From NCBI RefSeq assembly GCF_003991425.1, contig NZ_CP034346.1:1711501-1775500 (forward strand): 64,000 nt of DNA. The letters are read 5' to 3'. Below the pieces are notes generated by a model. The model was not told the DNA's origin. It saw only the letters and a list, made by a program, of their open reading frames with translations, and made no database searches. The stretch is from Paenibacillus lutimineralis. Its GTDB lineage: Bacteria > Bacillota > Bacilli > Paenibacillales > Paenibacillaceae. The position numbers were made by a program, and so were the translations under genes. Below are positions 1 to 7,852 of this stretch, in pieces (within the stretch, counting starts at the first letter, position 1; each line of letters opens with the position of its first letter).

Positions 1-48
1 TTTTCTTCACTAAACTTGTACTCAGTCTTTTCCCACCCCTGAAAGGAG

Positions 49-930
49 GTGAGTCAAATTGTCATCTATCCATTAAACGCGATCCGAAGCAGGTTGCTGG
101 AATCTGTGCCGGAATTGAAGGCCGTTTACAACGTCTCGGAACAGGTTGAGCCGAGCAGTGCGAAACCGTACGTCATTTTAGCTTCTTCTACGGATAGTGG
201 CGGTAGCCTATGGAAAGGGCTGCGTTATCCAATCGAAGTCAGCTTATACGTTGACAAGACCAGTCCTGAACAACTTAAGTCCATAGCTGATTCAATTACA
301 GAGACGCTCAACAATCAGCTTCTAGAAGACGAGCTCAACGACAAGTGGCTAACGCTTTATCCCCAACAATCCGTTGCAGAAGCAATCGATGAGGGGCAAC
401 AAGCTATCAAGCGTACCATGATCTTTACTGTCATCTGCCCTCGTCCTTTGACGGCAGAAAGTCAAGTGACAAGCGACGAGTGGCTGACCGCTATCGCAGC
501 CTGGACACGTGAATTACTAGGTCAAGAGTGGTCTATATACAGCGGCGCCTGGCCGCTTCAACCATCTGTACCGGCTGTAATGTGGAGAGTTAGTGAGATG
601 GGTATCACGCCCAAGGGAACATCATCCTTTGAAATTCAAAAGCGTATGACCGCTTTTATTCAAGGCGTTGATTCCGACCAGGAACATGCCGCTCTCCTGC
701 AGCTTCTTGAGGCCTTGGGGACATCAACCAGGCTGCCGCTGAATCAAGCTGATCGCCGTTATCTAACCGTCTCCGAGCCGAAGGTGAATAGCAAAGTAAC
801 GGCCAATGGTTACACGAATCAAGGTGAAGGGCCGCTCACGGTTACTTTGAGTGGAAGAACGAACCGTCAGCCAGCTGGTACGGAGGGACCATTGATGCAA
901 TTTGTACATTATGAACCCAATTTGAGGTGA
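49..930 (+). CDS. Phage tail protein, XkdJ/YqbJ position, two similar halves
   Basis: A 293-residue protein two genes upstream of the tail sheath, where PBSX and the skin element carry XkdJ/YqbJ. Residues 1-130 and 140-293 look like two related alpha/beta units, each beginning with a helix and ending in strands, a layout like gp10/tail-terminator-type proteins. This domain reading is inference. The start is odd: the only standard in-frame codon after the TGA at 40-42 is the GTG at 49, which overlaps the strong AAGGAGG ribosome site. An ATT at 58-60 lies 8 bases downstream of that site and may be the real initiator. Its stop codon overlaps the next reading frame. Confidence 0.6.
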   Translation: MSQIVIYPLNAIRSRLLESVPELKAVYNVSEQVEPSSAKPYVILASSTDSGGSLWKGLRYPIEVSLYVDKTSPEQLKSIADSITETLNNQLLEDELNDKWLTLYPQQSVAEAIDEGQQAIKRTMIFTVICPRPLTAESQVTSDEWLTAIAAWTRELLGQEWSIYSGAWPLQPSVPAVMWRVSEMGITPKGTSSFEIQKRMTAFIQGVDSDQEHAALLQLLEALGTSTRLPLNQADRRYLTVSEPKVNSKVTANGYTNQGEGPLTVTLSGRTNRQPAGTEGPLMQFVHYEPNLR

Positions 931-935
931 GACAC

Positions 936-1142
936 TTGCTATTCAAAAAAAGAATCGTACTACCCAAAGAGGCATCCTCGCCGCTATATTCACTGCAAGA
1001 AATGATGGAGAATTCGGAGCCCATTCTCGGCGTGAAGCCGGAAGTATTGGCTGGGGCCGTAGCAGGAATGAAGCAGGATGCATTACGTATTGAGGAAGCT
1101 GAAGAGCTTGTCCAACAATTTTTAAGGAAGAAGGTGCTGTAA
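936..1142 (+). CDS. Small phage protein, YqzN/YkzM (XkzB)-like
   Basis: A protein of about 68 residues between the XkdJ-like gene and the sheath gene. B. subtilis PBSX and skin carry the small YkzM/YqzN proteins at this position. The C-terminal half has the pattern I associate with that family: GVKPEVLAGAV, then a helix rich in EEAEELVQQF and a basic end. I chose the TTG at 936, placed after the AGGTGAG ribosome site; a GTG at 927 is the alternative and would overlap the upstream stop. The function is not known; a structural or assembly role in the tail is inferred from position only. Confidence 0.5.
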   Translation: MLFKKRIVLPKEASSPLYSLQEMMENSEPILGVKPEVLAGAVAGMKQDALRIEEAEELVQQFLRKKVL

Positions 1143-1143
1143 T

Positions 1144-2607
1144 ATGGCAGGAGGAACTTGGAGTATAACGAATCAACCGGTGTTGCCCGGTTTGTATATG
1201 AATTTTGTGAGTGCGGCCGGAACGGCAATCCAATCTGGAGCACGCGGCGTTGTCATCGCCCCCGTTAAATCGCATTGGGGTCCCGTCGGTCAGTTTGTTG
1301 AGGTAAATAGTGAAATGGCGATCCGGGAGATGTTTACTGACAATGAGACAGATGGAGCAACAGCGTTCTCTACTTTATATCTTGCACTGCTCGGCGGACC
1401 GAACAAGCTGCTAGCTTATCGTCTGGCAGACAGTTCAGCGGCAGAGGCCACTATTCATTTGAAAAATACAGAGTCTAGCCCAGCAGATGCAATTACTCTG
1501 AAAGCTAAGTATCCTGGCAAACGTGGTAATGACTTTAAGGTAACGATTCAGCCAAGCCCGGTCATTGCAAATGCCAAAGAACTGAAACTTTACGAGGGCG
1601 GTAAGTTGCTGCGGACGATTGCGCTTGGCAGCGGCGAGACGCCTCAGGCCGTAGCTGCTATTAATGAAGATTCAGGCAATCAATGGATTGTAGCAGAGAA
1701 AATAGCGGAAGGCACGCTCGCGGATGTATCGGGTGAAGCCTTTGCAGGCGGAGAGAGCGGAATCTCTGGTATTACTAATGCCGATTATATCAAGGCTACG
1801 GAAGCTTTTGAGACCCAGGACTTCCACGTGCTGACGCTCGATGGTGTTACAGATGCAGCACTGCGGACCAGCATTGTTGCTTGGGTGAAGCGTGTACGCG
1901 GCGAGGGCAAAGGAATTATTGCCACACTGGGTGGCACAGCAGCCGAGGATACGGCCAGTGATGCGGTGAATAAAGCGATTACCCGCAGTATGGCCAGCGA
2001 TTATGAAGGGATCGTTAACGTAGGTACCGGGGCAAAAATGAACGGCAAAGAATATTCTTCCTCCCAGGTTGCCGCGTGGGTAGCCGGTTTGATTGCCGGT
2101 CAGTCCTTGAAGGAATCGACTACTTATGCTGTGGCGCCGTTTGAGGATGTGACTCGCCGCTGGACTCGTTCCGAGCAGGAGCAGGGCGTGCAAAACGGGG
2201 TATTTTTGCTGGTGCATGATGGTCGAAAGGTGAAGGTGCTTCGCGGCGTAAACAGTCTGAATACGCTGGGTGAAGGCAAGAACAGAGGCTGGAAGAAAAT
2301 CCGCAAGATTCGCGTCATTGACCAGATCAACTCGGATCTGCAGAAGACCGCAGAGGATCACTATATTGGCAAAGTGAACAATACGGAAGAAGGCCGTCTC
2401 GCCTTGATCAGTGCCGGTAAGCAATATTTGCAGACCTTAGCTCTGGAAAATGTGATCGAATCCACCGGGTTCGATGTAACGCTTGATCCTCGTTTTTATG
2501 GCAACGGAGCGCAATTCGTTCCTGAGGACGATCAGGTCTTCCTGGCATGGACGGCGGATGATACCGATGTAATGGAACAAATTTTCGGAACGTTTTACGT
2601 ACAATAA
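1144..2607 (+). CDS. xkdK: Phage tail sheath protein, XkdK family
   Basis: A 487-residue contractile tail sheath subunit. Its polymer surrounds the tail tube and contracts to drive the tube through the target envelope. The N-terminus (GGTWSITNQPVLPGLYMNF) is typical of Gram-positive subtilisin-like-fold sheath proteins. The middle carries the GSAR-type insertion domain region with GGTAAEDTASDAV. The C-terminal third has the conserved RVIDQINSDLQKTAEDHYIGK stretch and ends in a beta-rich domain (AWTADDTDVMEQIFGTFYV). It starts one base after the upstream stop and is followed by the tube gene, the standard order in PBSX-like tails. Confidence 0.93.
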   Translation: MAGGTWSITNQPVLPGLYMNFVSAAGTAIQSGARGVVIAPVKSHWGPVGQFVEVNSEMAIREMFTDNETDGATAFSTLYLALLGGPNKLLAYRLADSSAAEATIHLKNTESSPADAITLKAKYPGKRGNDFKVTIQPSPVIANAKELKLYEGGKLLRTIALGSGETPQAVAAINEDSGNQWIVAEKIAEGTLADVSGEAFAGGESGISGITNADYIKATEAFETQDFHVLTLDGVTDAALRTSIVAWVKRVRGEGKGIIATLGGTAAEDTASDAVNKAITRSMASDYEGIVNVGTGAKMNGKEYSSSQVAAWVAGLIAGQSLKESTTYAVAPFEDVTRRWTRSEQEQGVQNGVFLLVHDGRKVKVLRGVNSLNTLGEGKNRGWKKIRKIRVIDQINSDLQKTAEDHYIGKVNNTEEGRLALISAGKQYLQTLALENVIESTGFDVTLDPRFYGNGAQFVPEDDQVFLAWTADDTDVMEQIFGTFYVQ

Positions 2608-2631
2608 ATCGATTAATAGGGGGATAACAAT

Positions 2632-3048
2632 ATGGCACAATATCTTGATCCAGGTCGCATTATTATGGGGACGTTCGGTCAGATTTTTATCGATGGAGTC
2701 TGGCAGTCGAACTTGAATCATCTGGAGGCTAATGTCGAAGCGGACAAGCGGGAATTAAACCTTGTTGGTACAGAATATACCGTATTTAAATTAGGACGCA
2801 AAAAAGGAACCGGCACGATGAGCGGCTACAAAGTAACGTCGGATATGATTACGCGGGGATTCCAGAAGTTCTCGATCATTAATAAGCTGGATGACCCTGA
2901 GGCATATGGCTTTGAACGCATTCAGCTGAACGGATGCATGGTTGATAAAATCCAGCTTGCCAACTGGACCGCCGGCGAAGAGGTCGTTGAGGAAACGGCA
3001 TTTACGTTTGAATCCTACGAGCTGCTTGACCCGATCGTTGCATCTTAA
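2632..3048 (+). CDS. xkdM: Phage tail tube protein, XkdM family
   Basis: A 138-residue tail tube subunit forming the rigid inner tube inside the sheath. It begins AQYLDPGRIIMGTFGQIFIDG, matching XkdM/YqbM-type tube proteins, and contains the central VGTEYTVFKLGRKKGTGTMSGYKV strands of that beta-barrel family. Length is normal for the family. A GGGGGAT ribosome site precedes the ATG. Position directly after the sheath and before the tail assembly chaperone agrees with the assignment. Confidence 0.92.
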   Translation: MAQYLDPGRIIMGTFGQIFIDGVWQSNLNHLEANVEADKRELNLVGTEYTVFKLGRKKGTGTMSGYKVTSDMITRGFQKFSIINKLDDPEAYGFERIQLNGCMVDKIQLANWTAGEEVVEETAFTFESYELLDPIVAS

Positions 3049-3096
3049 CCGACGGGATTGTTATTGAACGAAGATTAATAAGGAGGAAGCTCAGCT

Positions 3097-3558
3097 ATGA
3101 GTTTGAATGAACAACTGAATGAGCAGGAAATTTTGGATGGTCTCTTCGAGACGGCAGCGAATTTGCCGGAAGAGACCATTTTTATTGGACGCCTAAGTCT
3201 GAGGATTACGCTTCGAGGCTTAACTTCTAGCAAGGTGGATGCTATCCGCGAACGTTGCACGATCCGCAAGACGACCAAAGGACAGGTTACAGAAAAGATT
3301 GATAGCGAGCTATTCAACGCGGCGTTGATCAAAGAAGCTACCTCGGCACTTGAAGTTGTGAAGAAGCTCGACGGCGGTCAGGAGCAGGCCCTGAAGCTGA
3401 GCGGATGGGGCGATGATCGCTTGATTAGCCGTTTGAAGCTGTCCGGTGGTGAAGAGGCGGTTCGGCGGATGCTTTTGGCTGGTGAATTGGATGCCGTAGG
3501 CGATAAAGTACTCGAAATTTCCGGCTTTGGGGTCGACATTGAAGACATAAAAAACTAA
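3097..3558 (+). CDS. xkdN: Tail assembly chaperone, XkdN family (zero-frame product)
   Basis: A 153-residue acidic protein between the tube and tape-measure genes, the usual place of the G-type tail assembly chaperone that coats the tape measure before the tube polymerises. It matches XkdN/YqbN in size, and the start (ATG after AAGGAGG) is clear. Its last two sense codons, AAA AAC, together with the preceding A form the slippery heptamer A-AAA-AAC directly before the TAA. A -1 shift there would fuse a further 53 codons; see the separate entry for the extension. Confidence 0.88.
   Translation: MSLNEQLNEQEILDGLFETAANLPEETIFIGRLSLRITLRGLTSSKVDAIRERCTIRKTTKGQVTEKIDSELFNAALIKEATSALEVVKKLDGGQEQALKLSGWGDDRLISRLKLSGGEEAVRRMLLAGELDAVGDKVLEISGFGVDIEDIKN
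3549..3555 (+). promoter_or_regulatory. Slippery heptamer A AAA AAC for programmed -1 frameshifting
   Basis: The heptamer lies in the correct phase (ATA AAA AAC TAA), immediately before the zero-frame stop. It fits the X XXY YYZ rule for -1 slippage, and the stop directly after it may add pausing. I did not establish a downstream stimulatory hairpin by eye. Confidence 0.72.
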
Positions 3559-3716
3559 TAGACTCCGGCGGCACGACGACACTGCTCTTCCATTTATGGA
3601 CGCGGCATAGTCTTCGCCCCGGGGTGTATTGGTCTCTTCCCAAAGGAGAACGCCTGTTGTTAAGAGCCTTCTCGGAGAGGGAGCTGGAGTTGTTGAACTC
3701 TTCTCCCTCAACCTGA
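3555..3716 (+). CDS. -1 frame extension of the tail chaperone (GT-type fusion)
   Basis: If ribosomes slip by one base on A-AAA-AAC (3549-3555), translation passes the xkdN stop and continues for 53 codons to the TGA at 3714-3716, giving a fusion of about 205 residues. The extension contains TLLFHLWTRHSLRPGVYWSL and then PKGERLLLRAF, which resembles the short T-type partner of Gram-positive phage tail chaperones as I know them. It has no plausible start of its own and no ribosome site. The zero-frame reading after the stop is not gene-like. Frameshifted chaperones are established in tailed phages; use of this site here is inferred. Confidence 0.7.
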   Translation, partial: LIDSGGTTTLLFHLWTRHSLRPGVYWSLPKGERLLLRAFSERELELLNSSPST

Positions 3717-3757
3717 GGTTCGTATCAGGCGTGAACGAGGAAGAAAGGAGGTGGCTT

Positions 3758-5413
3758 ATGCCTCAGAAGGAAATCGATATTGTCATCAATGACCGTGATA
3801 TTGAACAGTCAGAGAAAAAGCTGATAAGCATGGACAGAATGCTGCAGCAGACCCAGCGACGGGCCGCCGTTCTTGGCCGAACGAGAATGACACCCGTAAT
3901 TTCATTGGATGATCGTTTCTCCACAAAGGCAAGGCTAATCACACACAGGATGACTCTACTTGACAGGATGAGCGCGAATCCTATTGTTTGGCTGATTGAT
4001 AATGCATCTGCCCGCATTTTTGAAATTCGAGACTCTTTGGTTCAGTTAACGAGAACGCCTTGGCGCGTGTCTGTTGTAGGGGCGCCTTTGGGTAATGTAC
4101 TTGGGGATGTTTCACTTTATACGGAGTTGGGTAAGAAGGCGGGAGATGCTTATAATAAATCTTTCTCTGCCTCTATTAACTCTCAGAAAATGACACTAAA
4201 CCTAAACCAAATATTCATTGGAAATCTAGGTAAAGGCAAAGATAAGCCCGATAAAGATAAAAAACCGGACTGGATAGATAAAATCCTCGGTTTTTTAGGC
4301 GATATTGCCAAAGGCATAGCCCAAGATTATATAAAAGATTTCATTGAAAAACTGCTAGGTAAAAAAGATTCTGGAGTCACCAAATGCATTTGTATCTGCA
4401 AATGTGGTGGAGGCAGAGGCGGCGGTATGTACGGAGGGGATTATGGGTCCACTGAAGGTGGAAAGAAGGACAACAAGAATAAAAACGGAAGAAGAAATGG
4501 AAGATTTCGAAACAGAGCTTCTGGACAAGCGGACGTAGATCCTGGAAGATCCTCAAGACGCATGGGAGCTGGCCCTCGTTCTGGAACTCGAGGAATGCGT
4601 CGATTTGGTGGAGGCAGACTTGGAGCTTCTCTACCAGTGGCCATAGGAGGAATGGGATCTTTATTAGGCAAGGGGAAGGATTGGATCGCCAAGAAAGCTC
4701 CAGGTTGGATCGATGGAGGGAAGAACTTAGTAAGTAAGGGAACCTCGTGGGCTAAAGATATGGGTTCCAAGACGCTCGAGCAAGGAGGAAAATGGCTTGG
4801 CAAAAGCAAACAGTGGCTTGGTAAGGGGACAAAATGGCTAGGAAAAGCAGGTAAGCTGGCTCGTTTACCTGGTCTCGGAGTAGCACTTGATGTAGCATCA
4901 ATAGCTACAGCCGATTCGAATCGGGATAAGACGAAGGCGGCTACCTCAGCGATTCTGTCTGGAGTTGGCGGAACGCTTGGGGGAGCGGCTGGTACGTTCC
5001 TAGGTCCGGGGGTTGGGAACTTTGTGGGTGCTGCAGTTGGGTCAGTGGCAGGCGGTTATGTTGGAGATAAACTTGGGGGATTCTTATACGATTCATATTC
5101 AAGTCTATCAGGTTTATTCAAAAAGAAAAAAGCGCCTAAAATCGACGATATTGCCACAAAGACACAAGCGGTTGACAATGTCTTGAATAACACCCAACCC
5201 ATATTACCAGAAGGACTCAGATCTAGTTATACGCCACAAAATACTGTGCAAGCCCAAACACCTGCGTCTCCACCACAGATCAATGTTTCTGTTTCACAGG
5301 ATGCCATCAATCTGACCATCCAAAAAGAAGAGATCAACTACGACGATATTGCTCAAAAAACAGGCAGTATGATCGCCAATCAGGTACGATTTGCGATGAT
5401 GAATATGAGTTAA
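3758..5413 (+). CDS. Tail tape measure protein (XkdO position), short
   Basis: A 551-residue protein in the tape-measure slot between the chaperone and the LysM tail protein. Tape measures set tail length; this one is much shorter than PBSX XkdO, so a short tail is expected. The start is the ATG after AAAGGAGGTGGCTT. Residues 1-150 are mixed and helical. A cysteine cluster C-I-C-I-C-K-C (Cys 210, 212, 214, 216) is followed by a Gly-rich and then an Arg-rich segment, then repeated Trp/Lys/Gly units (KWLGKSKQWLGKGTKWLGKA). Next comes a Gly/Ala-rich hydrophobic stretch (about residues 385-450) of the kind that may insert into membrane, and a C-terminal helix. The family call rests mainly on position. 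Confidence 0.72.
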   Translation: MPQKEIDIVINDRDIEQSEKKLISMDRMLQQTQRRAAVLGRTRMTPVISLDDRFSTKARLITHRMTLLDRMSANPIVWLIDNASARIFEIRDSLVQLTRTPWRVSVVGAPLGNVLGDVSLYTELGKKAGDAYNKSFSASINSQKMTLNLNQIFIGNLGKGKDKPDKDKKPDWIDKILGFLGDIAKGIAQDYIKDFIEKLLGKKDSGVTKCICICKCGGGRGGGMYGGDYGSTEGGKKDNKNKNGRRNGRFRNRASGQADVDPGRSSRRMGAGPRSGTRGMRRFGGGRLGASLPVAIGGMGSLLGKGKDWIAKKAPGWIDGGKNLVSKGTSWAKDMGSKTLEQGGKWLGKSKQWLGKGTKWLGKAGKLARLPGLGVALDVASIATADSNRDKTKAATSAILSGVGGTLGGAAGTFLGPGVGNFVGAAVGSVAGGYVGDKLGGFLYDSYSSLSGLFKKKKAPKIDDIATKTQAVDNVLNNTQPILPEGLRSSYTPQNTVQAQTPASPPQINVSVSQDAINLTIQKEEINYDDIAQKTGSMIANQVRFAMMNMS

Positions 5414-5427
5414 AGGAGGGATGAGCG

Positions 5428-6060
5428 GTGGAAATCCACTTGATCGATTCGGCGGGCAAGGATTTTTATTTTCCGGTGAATCCCGAAGAGATTACGATTA
5501 CCCGGGGGAAAGCCCTGGAGACAATTAATATCGTAGCGCTTGGGGAATATGATTTCCCGATCGGAGAGAGGGTGAAGGAAATCGCCTTCTCTTCTTTTTT
5601 TCCGGCAGCATATGATCCGGGCTACTGCAAATATGAAAACTTGCCCGATCCGCAGGTCGCTATGAATCAGATCACCTCAATGATGAACAGTAAACGGCCA
5701 GTCCGGCTGATCATTTCCGATACAGCGGTCAATGTGCTAGTTATGCTATCGGCTCACAACAGCACGTTCAAGGGCGGCGAGCCCGGGGATGTATACTTTG
5801 AGATAACGGCTCGCACCTGGCAGGAGATGAAGGTACACACTTCTGCAGCAGCTCAAGCTAAGAACAGCCCATCCAATCGAAGCGATACGAAGCAGGCGGC
5901 CAAGACCTACACGGTCAAGTCCGGAGATACTCTCTCCAAAATCGCCAAGCTAGAGCTGGGCAGCAGTTCGAAATGGCAGGCGATCTATAAAGCTAACGCT
6001 AAAACGATCGGTAAAGATCCGAACAAGATCAAGCCGGGACAAAAGCTGGTGCTGCCATGA
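5428..6060 (+). CDS. xkdP: LysM-containing tail/baseplate protein, XkdP family
   Basis: A 210-residue protein. The N-terminal 130 residues are a baseplate/tail domain (EIHLIDSAGKDFYFPVNPEE) that matches the phage XkdP/YqbP type. A linker of about 30 residues rich in Ser, Ala and Asn leads to one C-terminal LysM domain of about 50 residues (TYTVKSGDTLSKIAKLELG ... IKPGQKLVLP), which would bind peptidoglycan or hold the protein in the tail hub. The start is a GTG after AGGAGGGATGAGCG. The stop overlaps the next gene's start (ATGA), indicating coupled translation. Confidence 0.9.
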   Translation: MEIHLIDSAGKDFYFPVNPEEITITRGKALETINIVALGEYDFPIGERVKEIAFSSFFPAAYDPGYCKYENLPDPQVAMNQITSMMNSKRPVRLIISDTAVNVLVMLSAHNSTFKGGEPGDVYFEITARTWQEMKVHTSAAAQAKNSPSNRSDTKQAAKTYTVKSGDTLSKIAKLELGSSSKWQAIYKANAKTIGKDPNKIKPGQKLVLP

Positions 6061-7037
6061 TGAGTTATGAGGTTGTGCTGCAGAACAAATATTATTTGGG
6101 TGGGCTAATTGAGAGTATATCTTTGACGGATTCGCTGGATATGATCTCGTACCAAGGAACGTTTAATATGAAAATCCCTGCTGACTTCCCCGGGATTGAG
6201 CCTGGGCAGGAGATCAGGGTGAGCGGCACCCCGTTTGAGGGTTCAAGCAAGGTTTATTTACTTCATCCTGGTGTGGTCTGGGAATGCTCAAGCAGTGTTG
6301 ATCAGAGCAAGCATATGAGAGTGAGCTTTTATGACAGGACGATATATTTGGCACGATCTGAAGACGAATGTCTTTTTTCGGCGGGAGGAACGGCTACCCA
6401 GCGTCTTAAGAAATATGCGGCCGATTGGAATATCAAACTGGCTTCTTCAATTCCCGAAACGAATAAGAGACTAAAAAAAGCCGTTTACCGTGCGCAGACG
6501 ATCTATAACATGATCATGTCTGATTTGAAGGAAACCGTAAAAGCCGGGGGTGACATGTACATCCCACGGATGACACCTTCAGGTCTCGGGCTGTTCAAGA
6601 TCGGCAGCAATGAAACGGTGTGGGTGCTGGGAGGAATCGAGTCATCCACTCAAAACCGGACCTTGGAAGAAACGGTCACAAAGGTGAAAGTCCTTGGGAC
6701 AGCGGATGGTAAGGAAGATGCGCCTTCCAAGGTACTAGCTATCGCTACGGGAGAGACAGCAAAGTATGGCGTTCTCCAGCGGATCGTTCAAGATGATGAT
6801 GTTAAATCGGCAGAGGCCGCCAAGAAATTGGCCCAATCCAAGCTGACAGGCATCGGGGAAACTTACACCGTCCAGTGTATAGATTTGAACACCATACGTG
6901 CTGGAGACAGGGTAAGCTGGGGCGGTCAGCAGCTGATCGTAACAGGTGTAACTCATGAACTGGGGAATCCGGGCCATATGACACTAGATTTAACGACCTT
7001 GGCGGATGTGAAAAGGAGGTATTTTCTTGACAGTTGA
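6057..7037 (+). CDS. xkdQ: Baseplate hub protein, XkdQ/YqbQ family
   Basis: A 326-residue protein resembling the XkdQ/YqbQ tail hub family (gp27/gpD-like), expected at the tip of the tail tube where it joins the baseplate. Recognisable segments include the early SLTDSLDMISYQGTFNMKI strand set, the VWVLGGIESSTQNRTLEETV region, and a C-terminal beta motif with LNTIRAGDRVSWGGQQLIVTGVTHELG. The length is normal. It overlaps XkdP by four bases and the TTG-started XkdR by eleven, so the block is tightly packed. Confidence 0.87.
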   Translation: MMSYEVVLQNKYYLGGLIESISLTDSLDMISYQGTFNMKIPADFPGIEPGQEIRVSGTPFEGSSKVYLLHPGVVWECSSSVDQSKHMRVSFYDRTIYLARSEDECLFSAGGTATQRLKKYAADWNIKLASSIPETNKRLKKAVYRAQTIYNMIMSDLKETVKAGGDMYIPRMTPSGLGLFKIGSNETVWVLGGIESSTQNRTLEETVTKVKVLGTADGKEDAPSKVLAIATGETAKYGVLQRIVQDDDVKSAEAAKKLAQSKLTGIGETYTVQCIDLNTIRAGDRVSWGGQQLIVTGVTHELGNPGHMTLDLTTLADVKRRYFLDS

Positions 7038-7404
7038 TCCTTATACAGCACTTGCTGTTGCTTTTCGCGATAATGCAATGAAAAAGGCCAACGAGGTTCT
7101 TTCCGGCCTTGCAACGGATCTTGGAACGTTAACGGCAACTGGACTTAAGCTGGATCAGTTCAAGCATGAGATCAAGGATTATTATGTTGCTGAGTTCCCC
7201 GGAACATTGAAATTGCCCGACCTGGAACTGACCGGGACGACAACCCTAGGCGAAGGGGAAGGTAAGTTTTCTTTTCAAGCCTCGGAGACGGAGGAAGTAT
7301 CGCTAACCTTGAAATATGCCCCGGGGGACCGGGTGCTGGCCCTGCCTATAAACGGGGGGAATGATGCGATTGTGCTCTGTAAGGTGGTGAGCGGCGGTGG
7401 CTAA
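7027..7404 (+). CDS. xkdR: XkdR-like baseplate protein (DUF2577)
   Basis: A 125-residue protein in the XkdR position. It begins at a TTG seven bases after AAAGGAGG, with the ribosome site inside the end of XkdQ. The second half is beta-rich (YAPGDRVLALPINGGNDAIVLCKV), as expected for the DUF2577 family, a small OB-like fold found in PBSX-like baseplates. It overlaps the next gene by eight bases. Its exact structural role in this tail is not established. Confidence 0.82.
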   Translation: MTVDPYTALAVAFRDNAMKKANEVLSGLATDLGTLTATGLKLDQFKHEIKDYYVAEFPGTLKLPDLELTGTTTLGEGEGKFSFQASETEEVSLTLKYAPGDRVLALPINGGNDAIVLCKVVSGGG

Positions 7405-7852
7405 TCTTTTTCCGGAAAGTATGGAGCAATCCTGGGAAGATTCCGGGAGTCCAGAATTGTTGGAGGACGAGGTGATTCTAGGCCGGAGCTGGCGCTTCGA
7501 CTTTGATGCTGGAGAATTCGTCATGACACCTACGCGAAAAATAGCCCAGGTGGACGGGATGGACGCTTGGGTGATGTGGTGTCAGAAAGCGATTCGTACA
7601 TCACGGTATAGGCATCTAATCTATTCACGCCAATATGGGCAGGAATTGGATGAATTGATCGGCAGAGGCTATAGCCGTGCTGTGCAGGAGAGCGAAATTC
7701 AGCGAATGGTGACGGAGACATTGATGGTTGATCCCCGTACGCTAAGTGTGGATGGTTTTACGTTTAGCTGGCAGGAAGACGGATGTCATTTCTCTTGTCA
7801 GATTAGAAATGTGCATGATGAGCAGTTCACTTTAGAAGGGAGTGTGAGCTGA
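7397..7852 (+). CDS. xkdS: XkdS-like baseplate wedge protein (DUF2634, gp25-like)
   Basis: A 151-residue protein with the DUF2634/XkdS pattern. It has an N-terminal strand region (RSWRFDFDAGEFVMTP), then a central VDGMDAWVMWCQKAIRT segment followed by YRHLIYSRQYGQEL, where a conserved Tyr/Gly region resembles the gp25/lysozyme-like wedge family. It ends in a beta pair (FSWQEDGCHFSCQI). The GTG start follows GGTGGTGAGCGGCG. The stop overlaps the ATG of the baseplate J gene, so the two are probably translationally coupled. Confidence 0.85.
   Translation: MANLFPESMEQSWEDSGSPELLEDEVILGRSWRFDFDAGEFVMTPTRKIAQVDGMDAWVMWCQKAIRTSRYRHLIYSRQYGQELDELIGRGYSRAVQESEIQRMVTETLMVDPRTLSVDGFTFSWQEDGCHFSCQIRNVHDEQFTLEGSVS

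Noticed and set aside
1672-2424. A 250-codon minus-strand frame inside the sheath gene
   Set aside because: Wholly antisense to a strongly supported structural gene, low-complexity odd composition, no ribosome site.
3629-3757. Longer N-terminus for the tape measure protein
   Set aside because: The stretch overlaps the -1 chaperone extension, and a perfect AAAGGAGGTGG site precedes the ATG at 3758.
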